Source: Actinomycetes bacterium
GTDB taxonomy: Bacteria; Actinomycetota; Acidimicrobiia; Acidimicrobiales; RAAP-2
Assembly: GCA_021799915.1 (NCBI GenBank)
Contig: JAJYZN010000182.1
Location: forward strand, 1-5,360
Length of the DNA stretch: 5,360 bases
Direction of reading: 5' to 3'
Below are positions 1 through 5,360 of this stretch, piece by piece. The translations under genes and the position numbers were made by a program. Numbering within the stretch: the first letter of the stretch is position 1; every line of letters begins with the position of its first letter. The notes under the pieces were generated by a model that saw only the letters and a program-made list of their open reading frames with translations, was not told where the DNA came from and did not search any database.

Positions 1-513
1 GGCCGGATTCAGAATTTCGGCTCGTGGTCGCCGACAATGGTGCGCACAGGGCGGACCTGCCTCGGCTTGGAGTACTTTGTCTTCGAAGGTGACGAGCTCT
101 GGAACAGCCCCGACGACCTGCTGATCGCCAAAGCGACGCGGGAGCTCGAGACCCTGGCCCTTGCCGAGCCGGGCGACGTCGAGGCCGGCTACGTCACGCG
201 TGTTCCCAAGGCTTACCCTCACTACGACCACGGCTACCAGGCGAACGTCGCGACCATCGTCGATTTTCTCGCAGACGTCGCTCCGAACGTCCACCTGGTG
301 GGCCGCAACGGCATGCACAAGTACAACAACCAGGACCATTCCATGTACACGGCCATGCTCACGGTGGAGAACATCCTCGGTGCGTCGCACGACATCTGGG
401 CGGTGAACGTCGAGGAGGAGTACCACGAGGAACGTAGCGACGGGTCCCGTCGGACCGGTGGCGGCACCGGTCGCGACGCACCAGTGCTGCCGTGGCGAGC
501 GGCCGCGGGTTGA
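1..513 (+). CDS. FAD-dependent oxidoreductase, C-terminal part (5' end outside window)
   Basis: The open frame runs in from the left edge in frame 1 and ends at TGA 511-513, leaving about 170 residues. The stretch resembles the C-terminal third of FAD-dependent amine-oxidase-like proteins (protoporphyrinogen oxidase / UDP-galactopyranose mutase-like). Visible marks are the GLEYFVFEGDELW strand, the segment around RVPKAYPHYDHGY, and above all GRNGMHKYNNQDHSMYTAM followed by VENIL. In this family that last region closes over the FAD and supplies the final flavin-contacting turn. The N-terminal GxGxxG dinucleotide-binding motif would lie upstream of the window. The tail (EEYHEE, then GTGRDAPVLP) is polar. 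There is no membrane segment, so it is probably cytoplasmic. Members often occur in surface-polysaccharide loci, which matches the neighbours; the substrate cannot be read from this fragment. The ATG at 37 is internal, because homology-like sequence continues upstream of it. It is not confidently the true galactofuranose mutase Glf. Confidence 0.85.
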   Translation, partial: GRIQNFGSWSPTMVRTGRTCLGLEYFVFEGDELWNSPDDLLIAKATRELETLALAEPGDVEAGYVTRVPKAYPHYDHGYQANVATIVDFLADVAPNVHLVGRNGMHKYNNQDHSMYTAMLTVENILGASHDIWAVNVEEEYHEERSDGSRRTGGGTGRDAPVLPWRAAAG

Positions 514-2606
514 TGCCCCTCAGCGACGGCCCGAAGCAAGACGTCACCGGGTGCGCTTCGCAGGCGGGTGGGAAAGGCACCCCAACGTTGTCCGAGCCCG
601 CTGACGGCGTGCCCGAGACCCTCCATGCGCCGATCCTGGACCGCGTGCGAGGAGAACCTCAGGACACGGAGCGCTCGACCAGGCGGACCACCGCCGGAGA
701 GCTCCTGCTCGCCGGGACCCTGTACCTCCTCGCGGCGGTGCTCCTGTGGTGGCACGTCTGGTCGGGCCATCCGTCGTCGACCACGCTCTGCGGTTGCGGG
801 GACCCGGCGCTGTTCACCTGGTTCATGGAGTGGCCGGCCTATGCCATCGCCCACGGTCACAGCTTGTTCTACTCGTCGGCGTTGTTCCACCCGACGGGGA
901 TCAATCTCCTCGCCAACACCAGCGTGCTGGCCCTCGGCGTCCCGCTGGCGCCGGTGACGTGGGTGTTTGGGCCCGTCGCCAGCCTCAACGTGGCACTCAC
1001 CCTCACCCCAGCCCTCAACGCCCTGGCCGCCTACTGGGCGCTCAAGAGGTGGGCGCGGTGGCCATTGGCGGCCTTTGCCGGTGGCCTGCTGTTCGGGTTC
1101 TCTCCCTTCGTCCTCCAGAATCTCGCGTACGCGCACCTTCAGATGGCAATGCTCGCGGTGCTCCCTCTCGTCCTGGCCGGTCTGGACGAGCTCTTCGTGC
1201 GACAGCGGCACCGGGCGGTGCCGGTCGGCCTGGCACTCGGGAGCCTCGTGGCGGTGCAGTTCTTCGTCGGGACCGAGATGCTCGTGGTCATGGCACTTTC
1301 GATCGTGCTGGGGGTGGCCATCCTCGCCGCCTGGGGATTGATCGCCGACCGGGGGGGGATGGTTGCGCGAGCGCGGCGGGCCATGCCCGGTGTGGCCGCG
1401 GCGATCGGGGTATCGGTCGTCCTCCTCGGATACCCAGCGTGGTTCGCCCTGGACGGCCCCGCCCACCTGTCGGGCCTGGTGTGGCCGACGATGACGTTGC
1501 TTGCCGGTGCGGGGTTCGGCGACCTTGTTGCACTGCATCCGGCCAACATCGCCGGCTTCGCCTCCATCGGGGGGTACTTCGGCACCTTGTTCCCCGCTGC
1601 TTCGTACCTCGGGTGGGGGGTGCTGGTGTTGGTGGCGTTCGGCCTCGTGTGCTGGCGGCGTGAGCGCTTGCTGTGGTTCTTCTCCCTGCTGGGCGCGGCG
1701 GCCACGCTGCTTGCCCTTCCCGCGGCAGGTGGTGGCTGGAGCCCATGGAGGCTGTTGGACCGGCTACCGCTCCTCGACGACGTCAATCAAGAGCACTTCG
1801 CCGCCGTTGCCTCGCTCGCCAGCGCCGTCCTGGTCACCGTGGTTGTGGACCTCGTCCGCCGATCCCCCCGACTCGCCCGGTGGGCGGCGGACCGCCGTGA
1901 CCGGCAAGCTCAGCACAGCTCCGCCAAGTGGCTGCCGTCTGTTGCAGCCGGGGTAACCGCCGTCGTTGCACTCGGCCCGGTTGCCGCTGTGCTGGCACCT
2001 GCGCTGCCCTACACCGTGCGCGCCCTCGACGTGCCACCCTGGTTCGCGCAGCGATCTTCCAAGCTTGTGCCACGCCAGGTCCTGCTTGCGTACCCGGCTC
2101 CGTTCTCCGGGATCCAATCCGCTCTCACGTGGCAGGCCACCTCCGGCATCCCCTACGCCCAAGTCGGAGGCAGCGGGCCCGAGAGCACACCGTCACGCGC
2201 CGGGGCCGAGCGACCGGCGGTCCAGGCCTTGACCGACCTCGCCTTCTTGGACCCGTCAGCGGTGCTCGCCGATCCCGCGGCGCCATCGGCCATCCGATCG
2301 GCGCTGCATGCCTGGGAGGTGACGACGGTCGTCGTCCCGACACGACGAGACCTGCCGCTCGTCGTGAGCGGCCAGGACTCGCGTGTCGCAGCGGCCTACA
2401 TGACCGATGTCATCGGTCGCGCTCCGGTCTTCACCGACGGCGCATGGGTCTGGTCCGGACATCTGCTGTCCAGACCGGCCCTTGACCTCTCCGCGGCGGC
2501 ACTGCAGGACTGCGTCGCCCAAGCCGAAAAGCCCGGGGAAACGATGAGAGCGCTGCCGGCATGCGTCCTGGGCGCAGCAGCCCGCCGCAGTTCCTCGAGA
2601 ACCTGA
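513..2606 (+). CDS. Large polytopic membrane protein, GT-C glycosyltransferase-like
   Basis: This predicts about 697 residues. A soluble N-terminus of ~60 residues precedes the first hydrophobic helix (LLLAGTLYLLAAVLLWW, about 63-80). Roughly 11-12 membrane segments follow to about residue 497, then a ~190-residue soluble C-terminal domain, probably extracytoplasmic. The first outer loop carries GCGDPALFTWFMEWPAYAIA and then FHPTGINLL. A GDP-type acidic motif in loop 1 and a 'P.G.NL' motif are typical of GT-C-fold or YfhO-like membrane glycosyltransferases that use polyprenyl-phosphate sugars. The C-terminal domain has an LAYPAPF....LTWQA..GIPYAQVGG signature that I recognise from actinobacterial homologues without an assigned function. 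The start at ATG 513 overlaps the upstream TGA by one base (TGATG), which suggests translational coupling. An in-frame GTG at 492 would give 704 residues, and GTG 609 is a shorter option. No strong Shine-Dalgarno is visible. A run of eight G lies at 1351-1358 inside the gene. Membrane topology is clear; the enzymatic role is inferred. Confidence 0.82.
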   Translation: MPLSDGPKQDVTGCASQAGGKGTPTLSEPADGVPETLHAPILDRVRGEPQDTERSTRRTTAGELLLAGTLYLLAAVLLWWHVWSGHPSSTTLCGCGDPALFTWFMEWPAYAIAHGHSLFYSSALFHPTGINLLANTSVLALGVPLAPVTWVFGPVASLNVALTLTPALNALAAYWALKRWARWPLAAFAGGLLFGFSPFVLQNLAYAHLQMAMLAVLPLVLAGLDELFVRQRHRAVPVGLALGSLVAVQFFVGTEMLVVMALSIVLGVAILAAWGLIADRGGMVARARRAMPGVAAAIGVSVVLLGYPAWFALDGPAHLSGLVWPTMTLLAGAGFGDLVALHPANIAGFASIGGYFGTLFPAASYLGWGVLVLVAFGLVCWRRERLLWFFSLLGAAATLLALPAAGGGWSPWRLLDRLPLLDDVNQEHFAAVASLASAVLVTVVVDLVRRSPRLARWAADRRDRQAQHSSAKWLPSVAAGVTAVVALGPVAAVLAPALPYTVRALDVPPWFAQRSSKLVPRQVLLAYPAPFSGIQSALTWQATSGIPYAQVGGSGPESTPSRAGAERPAVQALTDLAFLDPSAVLADPAAPSAIRSALHAWEVTTVVVPTRRDLPLVVSGQDSRVAAAYMTDVIGRAPVFTDGAWVWSGHLLSRPALDLSAAALQDCVAQAEKPGETMRALPACVLGAAARRSSSRT

Positions 2607-2660
2607 GCATCTTCCCGAAAGCGTCGTCCCGCCCGCTCCACCAGCTGCCTGCTGTGGCTG

Positions 2661-2677
2661 GCTACGGTGACGGCGTG
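2661..2677 (+). promoter_or_regulatory. Candidate leaderless promoter / start signal of the flippase gene
   Basis: GCTACGGTGACGGCGTG contains TACGGT (2663-2668), which fits the actinobacterial -10 pattern TAnnnT. Exactly six bases separate it from GTG 2675. This is the spacing expected when transcription begins at the first base of the start codon. The same arrangement recurs at 4584-4600. No -35 box is recognisable 16-18 bases upstream. The alternative reading is that GGTGA at 2666-2670 is a weak Shine-Dalgarno for the same GTG, with a four-base spacer. Either reading favours GTG 2675. Confidence 0.4.
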
Positions 2678-4306
2678 GAGCCCGAAGCCACAGAGGATGA
2701 GATCCGACCTCCGGCTGTCGGCACGGTGGAGGCGATCGAGGCCGCGATCGAGGGGGTGCCCGCCGCGATCTCACTCGCCCCGGGCTCGGTGATGCCTGCC
2801 CTGGGTGGCGAGCTGCTCCTGCCGTCGGAAGCACCCGCTCCCGAGCACTCGCTGGGTAGCGAACCCCAGCGCGGCCCACGGGTCGGCATCTCCGCCACCC
2901 CTTCGACCGGCGACATCGCCACAGCACCGACCGGGGACCTCACCGTCGATACTGTCAGGTCCGGTCTACTTCAAGCCGGACCGCTTGCCTTGGCCGGCGT
3001 CGGCGCCAACGGGGTCAACGTCATCGTCACCGTACTGCTGGCCCGGCTCCTCACCACGAGGGGATACGGCGAGCTGAACCAGCTGACCGGTCTGTTCCTG
3101 ATCGTCTCGATGCCAGGATCGGCGGTCATCGTCGCCGTCGTGCGGCGGCTCACCACCTGGAGGGGGGCTGGAGCCTCATCGCTCGCCCGGCAATGGGGAC
3201 GTCGTTTCCATCGTTTCGCTACGCTTGCCCTGGCGCTGTTCAGCGTCGCCGTGCTCGCCTCGGGGCACTGGACCTCGGGGCTCCTCGGGCAGCGCTCCGC
3301 GGTCGGTGTGGACGCGATCGTCATTGCCGGCGCGATCTGGATCCTCCTCTGCCTGGACCGCGGCCTGCTCCAGTCACGCCGCAACTACCGAACGCTCTCG
3401 GTGAACCTCCTGGTGGAAGGTGGGGTACGCAGCACTGCCATGGTGTGCCTCGTGGGCATCGGCTTCGGAGCTCCCGGCGCTGCGGTCGGTGTCCTCGTCG
3501 CCGAAGCGGTCACTGCGGTCCACGCTCGCATCGGCGCCGACCGGACCTGGCGTCCTCCGATCGAGCCCGTCGGAGCTTTGCCGAACGGGTGGCTCGAACG
3601 AGTGACCCGGTCGTGGCACCCCCGAGAGCAGCGGCGGAGGTGGCGATCGGCGTTCGACAACCGCACAGAATTGCGCGCGCCCCTCGAGCAACGTCGTGAG
3701 CTGGGATGGGACCTCGGCGCGGCGCTCCTGGCGCTGGCGATGATCGCTCTCCTCCAGAACATCGACGTCATCGTCGTCGGCCGGGAGGCACCGGGGATCA
3801 GTGGGTCCTACGCGGCGGTGTCGGTGGCGAGCAAGGCACTGGTCTTCGGGGCCATTGTGCTCGGTGCGGGTTACGTGCTGCCCGAGGCAGCGATCCGATG
3901 GCGCGACGGGGGCCACGCGCTCCGCCAATCGCTGGTCACCATGCTCCTGCTCGCCATTCCTGCAGTAACTCTGCTCATCCTCGCATTGGCTGCACCTCAT
4001 TTCCTCCTCTCGCTGGTGTTCTCGTCGCGTTACCTGGGGGCTGAGGCGGCGTTCGTCCCGTTGGTCCTGGCCATGGTCTTCTTGAGCGTCACGGTGGTCC
4101 TCACGATGTACCTGCTGGCAGTCGGACGCCGCTGGATCACCGTCGTCCTCGTGATCGGCGCCATCGCCGCCGTCGGCGCAGTCCTCTTGGCCCACGGCGC
4201 GCCACGCTCCACCGCGGTGCACGATCTCGTCGTACAGGCAGGGCTTTCGCTGGTGACCATCACCGGGTTTGCCGGCGTACACCATCGGCGAGCCCGGGCC
4301 CATTGA
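2675..4306 (+). CDS. Oligosaccharide flippase, Wzx/MOP superfamily
   Basis: From GTG 2675 this predicts 543 residues. Residues 1 to about 95 are soluble, acidic and rich in Ala, Pro, Ser and Thr. From about 100 come hydrophobic helices typical of MOP exporters: PLALAGVGANGVNVIVTVLLARLL, a second helix near 136-157, and others to about 278. A long basic loop (about 300-345, including PREQRRRWR) divides the protein. A second set of helices runs to residue 535, beginning with ALLALAMIALLQNIDVIVVG, which matches the 'D in TM7' region common in Wzx-like flippases. I count 11-12 segments. Such proteins move undecaprenyl-linked oligosaccharides from the cytoplasmic to the outer face of the membrane. 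Upstream in-frame starts are ATG 2561, which overlaps the previous gene by 46 bases, and GTG 2654; neither has a better start signal. The C-terminus (HHRRARAH) is basic and likely cytoplasmic. The stop lies in a tandem repeat. A teichoic-acid-type exporter of the same superfamily is possible; the exact substrate is unknown. Confidence 0.85.
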   Translation: MEPEATEDEIRPPAVGTVEAIEAAIEGVPAAISLAPGSVMPALGGELLLPSEAPAPEHSLGSEPQRGPRVGISATPSTGDIATAPTGDLTVDTVRSGLLQAGPLALAGVGANGVNVIVTVLLARLLTTRGYGELNQLTGLFLIVSMPGSAVIVAVVRRLTTWRGAGASSLARQWGRRFHRFATLALALFSVAVLASGHWTSGLLGQRSAVGVDAIVIAGAIWILLCLDRGLLQSRRNYRTLSVNLLVEGGVRSTAMVCLVGIGFGAPGAAVGVLVAEAVTAVHARIGADRTWRPPIEPVGALPNGWLERVTRSWHPREQRRRWRSAFDNRTELRAPLEQRRELGWDLGAALLALAMIALLQNIDVIVVGREAPGISGSYAAVSVASKALVFGAIVLGAGYVLPEAAIRWRDGGHALRQSLVTMLLLAIPAVTLLILALAAPHFLLSLVFSSRYLGAEAAFVPLVLAMVFLSVTVVLTMYLLAVGRRWITVVLVIGAIAAVGAVLLAHGAPRSTAVHDLVVQAGLSLVTITGFAGVHHRRARAH

Positions 4307-4340
4307 GAGCCATTGAGAGCTATTGTAGAGTCATTGAGAA
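4301..4340 (+). repeat. Short degenerate tandem repeat, four units of about 10 bp
   Basis: Two perfect copies of CATTGAGAGC (4301-4310 and 4311-4320) are followed by TATTGTAGAG and TCATTGAGAA, which keep the ATTG-AGA core. The spacing of the ATTG cores is 10, 10 and 11 bases. The first copy contains the flippase stop codon (TGA 4304-4306), so the array starts inside the gene and extends into the spacer. The sequence is noticeably more A/T-rich than its surroundings. Replication slippage would explain the two exact copies. Confidence 0.75.
4303..4331 (+). promoter_or_regulatory. Candidate housekeeping-type promoter within the repeat
   Basis: TTGAGA (4303-4308) resembles the -35 consensus TTGACA. 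A spacer of exactly 17 bases leads to TAGAGT (4326-4331), which fits TAnnnT. Transcription would start near 4338. Both boxes come from copies of the tandem repeat, so chance similarity is possible. The nearest clear gene downstream starts about 320 bases away, and a hairpin intervenes, so the product may be a short RNA or a long leader. Confidence 0.3.
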
Positions 4341-4383
4341 TTGTGCCTTGGCTGTGCGAGTAGCCGCCTTCCGGCCAGCGCTC

Positions 4384-4438
4384 GCGGGTCCGGTCCAGTC
4401 CTTGCCTTCGCACCGGTCGGACCCGCCACGAGCCTTTT
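4384..4438 (+). terminator. Candidate transcription terminator downstream of the flippase
   Basis: GCGGGTCCGGTC (4384-4395) pairs with GGTCGGACCCGC (4415-4426). This gives a 12-bp stem with two G-U wobbles and a 19-base loop; the outer eight pairs are perfect. The stem is followed after a few bases by CCTTTTCCC (4433-4441). The T run is not directly against the stem, so it is not a textbook intrinsic terminator, but weak U-tracts are common in high-GC actinobacteria. It would end transcripts about 130 bases after the flippase stop, or those starting from the candidate promoter at 4303-4331. Confidence 0.4.
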
Positions 4439-4490
4439 CCCAGTCAGCGCACGGTGTGGGAGGCCGGCGAAGGTTCGGCGAAGAGTCGAC

Positions 4491-4514
4491 GTCTCGCGGG
4501 GGAGGAGACCCGCG
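4491..4514 (+). other. Two overlapping, mutually exclusive small hairpins
   Basis: CGCGGG (4495-4500) can pair with CCCGCG (4509-4514) around an eight-base loop. Alternatively, GTCTC (4491-4495) can pair with GAGAC (4505-4509). The two stems share bases and cannot form together. No T run follows, so a simple intrinsic terminator is unlikely. The element lies upstream of the candidate glycosyltransferase promoter and may just reflect GC-rich composition. Confidence 0.2.
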
Positions 4515-4577
4515 CCGTGAATTCCAAAGTGGCAGATGGGTGGTAGGAGAGGGAGCTCGGGTAGATGTCCTTCCGGA

Positions 4578-4600
4578 GTAGCGGCTACGCTCACGCGGTG
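4578..4600 (+). promoter_or_regulatory. Candidate promoter of the glycosyltransferase gene, with overlapping palindrome
   Basis: TACGCT (4586-4591) fits the actinobacterial -10 pattern and is followed six bases later by GTG 4598, the same geometry as at 2661-2677. The two 17-base segments (2661-2677 and 4584-4600) match at 13 positions. A perfect inverted repeat, GTAGC-G-GCTAC (4578-4588), overlaps the -10 box and could be a repressor site. No good -35 box is seen. The GTG at 4598 opens only a 12-codon frame ending at TGA 4634-4636, so the transcript probably starts near 4598 and has a short leader before the glycosyltransferase. Confidence 0.35.
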
Positions 4601-4622
4601 CGTGCTCGCTCCGGGGGGTTCC

Positions 4623-4661
4623 ATGGCGTTGTGTGACGTGGCGGCGGCGCGCTCGTGGTGA
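4623..4661 (+). CDS. Possible 12-codon leader ORF overlapping the glycosyltransferase start
   Basis: ATG 4623 opens the frame MALCDVAAARSW and stops at TGA 4659-4661. Six G residues (4613-4618) sit four bases upstream and could act as a crude ribosome-binding site. The stop overlaps GTG 4658 in a GTGA arrangement, the classic geometry of translational coupling. This may be a leader ORF that delivers ribosomes to the glycosyltransferase start. With only 12 codons and GC-rich sequence it could also be chance, and no function for the peptide is suggested. Confidence 0.2.
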   Translation: MALCDVAAARSW

Positions 4662-5360
4662 CGATCGACCCGACGAGCAGGAGCCTCCAGGACCAGCCGG
4701 TGGGCTACTTCCCGGCGAAACCTCACCACCCGCAACCGCGTCCCGCACCAGCACGCGTGCCGATCGCCGACCTCTTGGCAGGCATCGCCGAACCGGCCGG
4801 CCTCCGCAGGGTCCATTTCGTCGCCTGGCGGGATCTCGACGACCCCGAAGCCGGCGGCTCGGAGCTGCACGCGCACCGGATCGCCTCTCTCTGGGCGGAA
4901 GCGGGGATCGATGTCACCTTCCGGACGTCGGCAGTGGAGGGCATGTCCGAGAGGCTGTCGCGTTCGGGCTACGAGGTCACTCGTCGATCCGGGAGGTACT
5001 CGCTCTTCCCTCGGGTTGCCTGGGAGGGTTTCGGCTCGCGCGGGCGTTCGGAAGCAGGGCTGGTCGAAGTCTGGAACGGCATGCCGTTCTTCTCGCCGAT
5101 CTGGCATCGGGGCCCACGCGTTGTCTTCCTCCACCACGTGCATGCCGAGATGTGGCGGATGGTCCTGCCAAGCTCGCTCGCCCGTCTCGGCGAGCTGATC
5201 GAACAACGCCTGGCTCCACCGCTGTACCGGCGGAGCCGGGTGGTGACGCTGTCGGAATCGTCTCGCCAGGAGATCGTGGGGATGCTCGGGTTCCCCGAGC
5301 ACCGGGTCTCCGTCGCTGCGCCTGGCGTCGAGAGCCGCTTCACTCCCGGACCGGGACGCT
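4658..5360 (+). CDS. Glycosyltransferase family 4, N-terminal part (3' end outside window)
   Basis: The open frame reaches the right edge, giving about 234 residues. It matches the N-terminal Rossmann-like domain of GT-B fold, family 4 retaining glycosyltransferases. Residues about 49-69 read LRRVHFVAWRDLDDPEAGGSE, with the glycine-rich GGSE loop (66-69) and HAH next. LVEVWNGMPFFSP (about 135-147), FLHHVHAEMW (about 157-166) and TLSESSRQEI, the usual linker before the nucleotide-sugar half, follow. The C-terminal donor-binding domain with its E-x7-E motif lies outside the window. It should be a cytoplasmic or membrane-associated enzyme adding a sugar to a lipid-linked precursor, consistent with the flippase next door. 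The start is uncertain. GTG 4658 (or 4655) overlaps a tiny ORF; GTG 4700 has AGGA (4689-4692) seven bases upstream; GTG 4757 would begin nearer the conserved core. A Pro/His-rich stretch (about 20-33) precedes the domain. Family assignment is strong; sugar specificity is unknown. Confidence 0.85.
   Translation, partial: MTIDPTSRSLQDQPVGYFPAKPHHPQPRPAPARVPIADLLAGIAEPAGLRRVHFVAWRDLDDPEAGGSELHAHRIASLWAEAGIDVTFRTSAVEGMSERLSRSGYEVTRRSGRYSLFPRVAWEGFGSRGRSEAGLVEVWNGMPFFSPIWHRGPRVVFLHHVHAEMWRMVLPSSLARLGELIEQRLAPPLYRRSRVVTLSESSRQEIVGMLGFPEHRVSVAAPGVESRFTPGPGR

Larger units (their letters stand above)
4307..4657. other. Gene-free spacer between flippase and glycosyltransferase
   Basis: This stretch has no convincing protein gene. 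The only open frame of note starts at TTG 4303 and encodes about 92 residues rich in Arg, Gly and Ser. It has no ribosome-binding site and no recognisable domain, and its first codons are simply the tandem repeat. The spacer holds, in order, the end of the tandem repeat, a promoter-like pair, a 12-bp hairpin followed by T residues, a second GC hairpin, an 11-base palindrome overlapping a -10-like box, and two 12-codon leader ORFs. It is therefore better read as a regulatory region separating two transcription units. Confidence 0.6.

Noticed and set aside
234..1538. Long open frame on the minus strand (434 codons)
   Set aside because: It lies antisense to two well-supported genes, is dominated by Arg, Gly, His, Glu and Pro, and shows no domain. 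GC-rich genes commonly leave long antisense frames.
746..1663. Plus-strand open frame of 305 codons within the GT-C-like gene
   Set aside because: It is an out-of-frame Arg/Gly/Pro-rich shadow; the hydrophobic pattern and family motifs are in the other frame.
2561..2674. ATG 2561 as the flippase start
   Set aside because: It would need a 46-base overlap with the upstream gene and adds a sequence with no family resemblance. GTG 2675 has a better start signal. It remains possible.
3374..4303. Minus-strand open frame opposite the flippase (309 codons)
   Set aside because: It is a shadow of the flippase with repetitive charged composition (many Asp, Glu, His, Gln) and no recognisable motif.
4301..4340. 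CRISPR-like or attachment-site reading of the tandem repeat
   Set aside because: Units are only about 10 bases with no spacers, and no cas gene, integrase or tRNA is nearby.
4303..4581. Plus-strand open frame of 92 codons in the spacer
   Set aside because: It has a TTG start overlapping the flippase stop, no ribosome site, Arg/Gly/Ser-rich composition, and its beginning is made of the tandem repeat. A small gene cannot be excluded but is not supported.
4331..5302. Minus-strand open frame opposite the spacer and GT4 gene (323 codons)
   Set aside because: The + strand encodes clear GT4 motifs (GGSE, VEVWNG, HHVH) across most of it, and the antisense protein has no family features.

Overview
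The window is a GC-rich stretch with strong G/C bias at third codon positions, GTG starts and a TGATG gene junction. This fits a high-GC actinobacterium, and protein style (GGSE-type family 4 glycosyltransferase, large GT-C-like membrane protein) suggests the Acidimicrobiia or relatives. That placement is inference from recalled family style, not a search.

All convincing genes lie on the + strand. (1) 1-513: the C-terminal third of an FAD-dependent oxidoreductase of the protoporphyrinogen oxidase / UDP-galactopyranose mutase-like group. (2) 513-2606: a ~697-residue polytopic membrane protein resembling GT-C glycosyltransferases, joined to gene 1 by a one-base stop/start overlap. (3) 2675-4306: a Wzx/MOP-type polysaccharide flippase with an unusual ~95-residue soluble N-terminal extension. 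(4) 4307-4657: a gene-free stretch with a short tandem repeat, promoter-like elements, a strong hairpin followed by T residues, and tiny leader ORFs. (5) 4658-5360: the N-terminal part of a family 4 glycosyltransferase that runs off the window.

Together this looks like part of a cell-surface glycan locus. The GT4 enzyme would add sugars to a lipid-linked precursor on the cytoplasmic face, the flippase would move it across the membrane, and the GT-C-like protein would act at or outside the membrane. The oxidoreductase could modify a sugar or lipid precursor. The division of labour is inferred from family membership and neighbourhood.

I found no CRISPR array, tRNA, rRNA, transposase or clear mobile element. 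The most unusual signals are regulatory. Two near-identical 'GCTACG-T-ACG--GTG' motifs sit before the flippase and glycosyltransferase genes and resemble leaderless-type promoters. The 4307-4657 region also has a compact promoter-hairpin unit and a micro-ORF overlapping the GT4 start.
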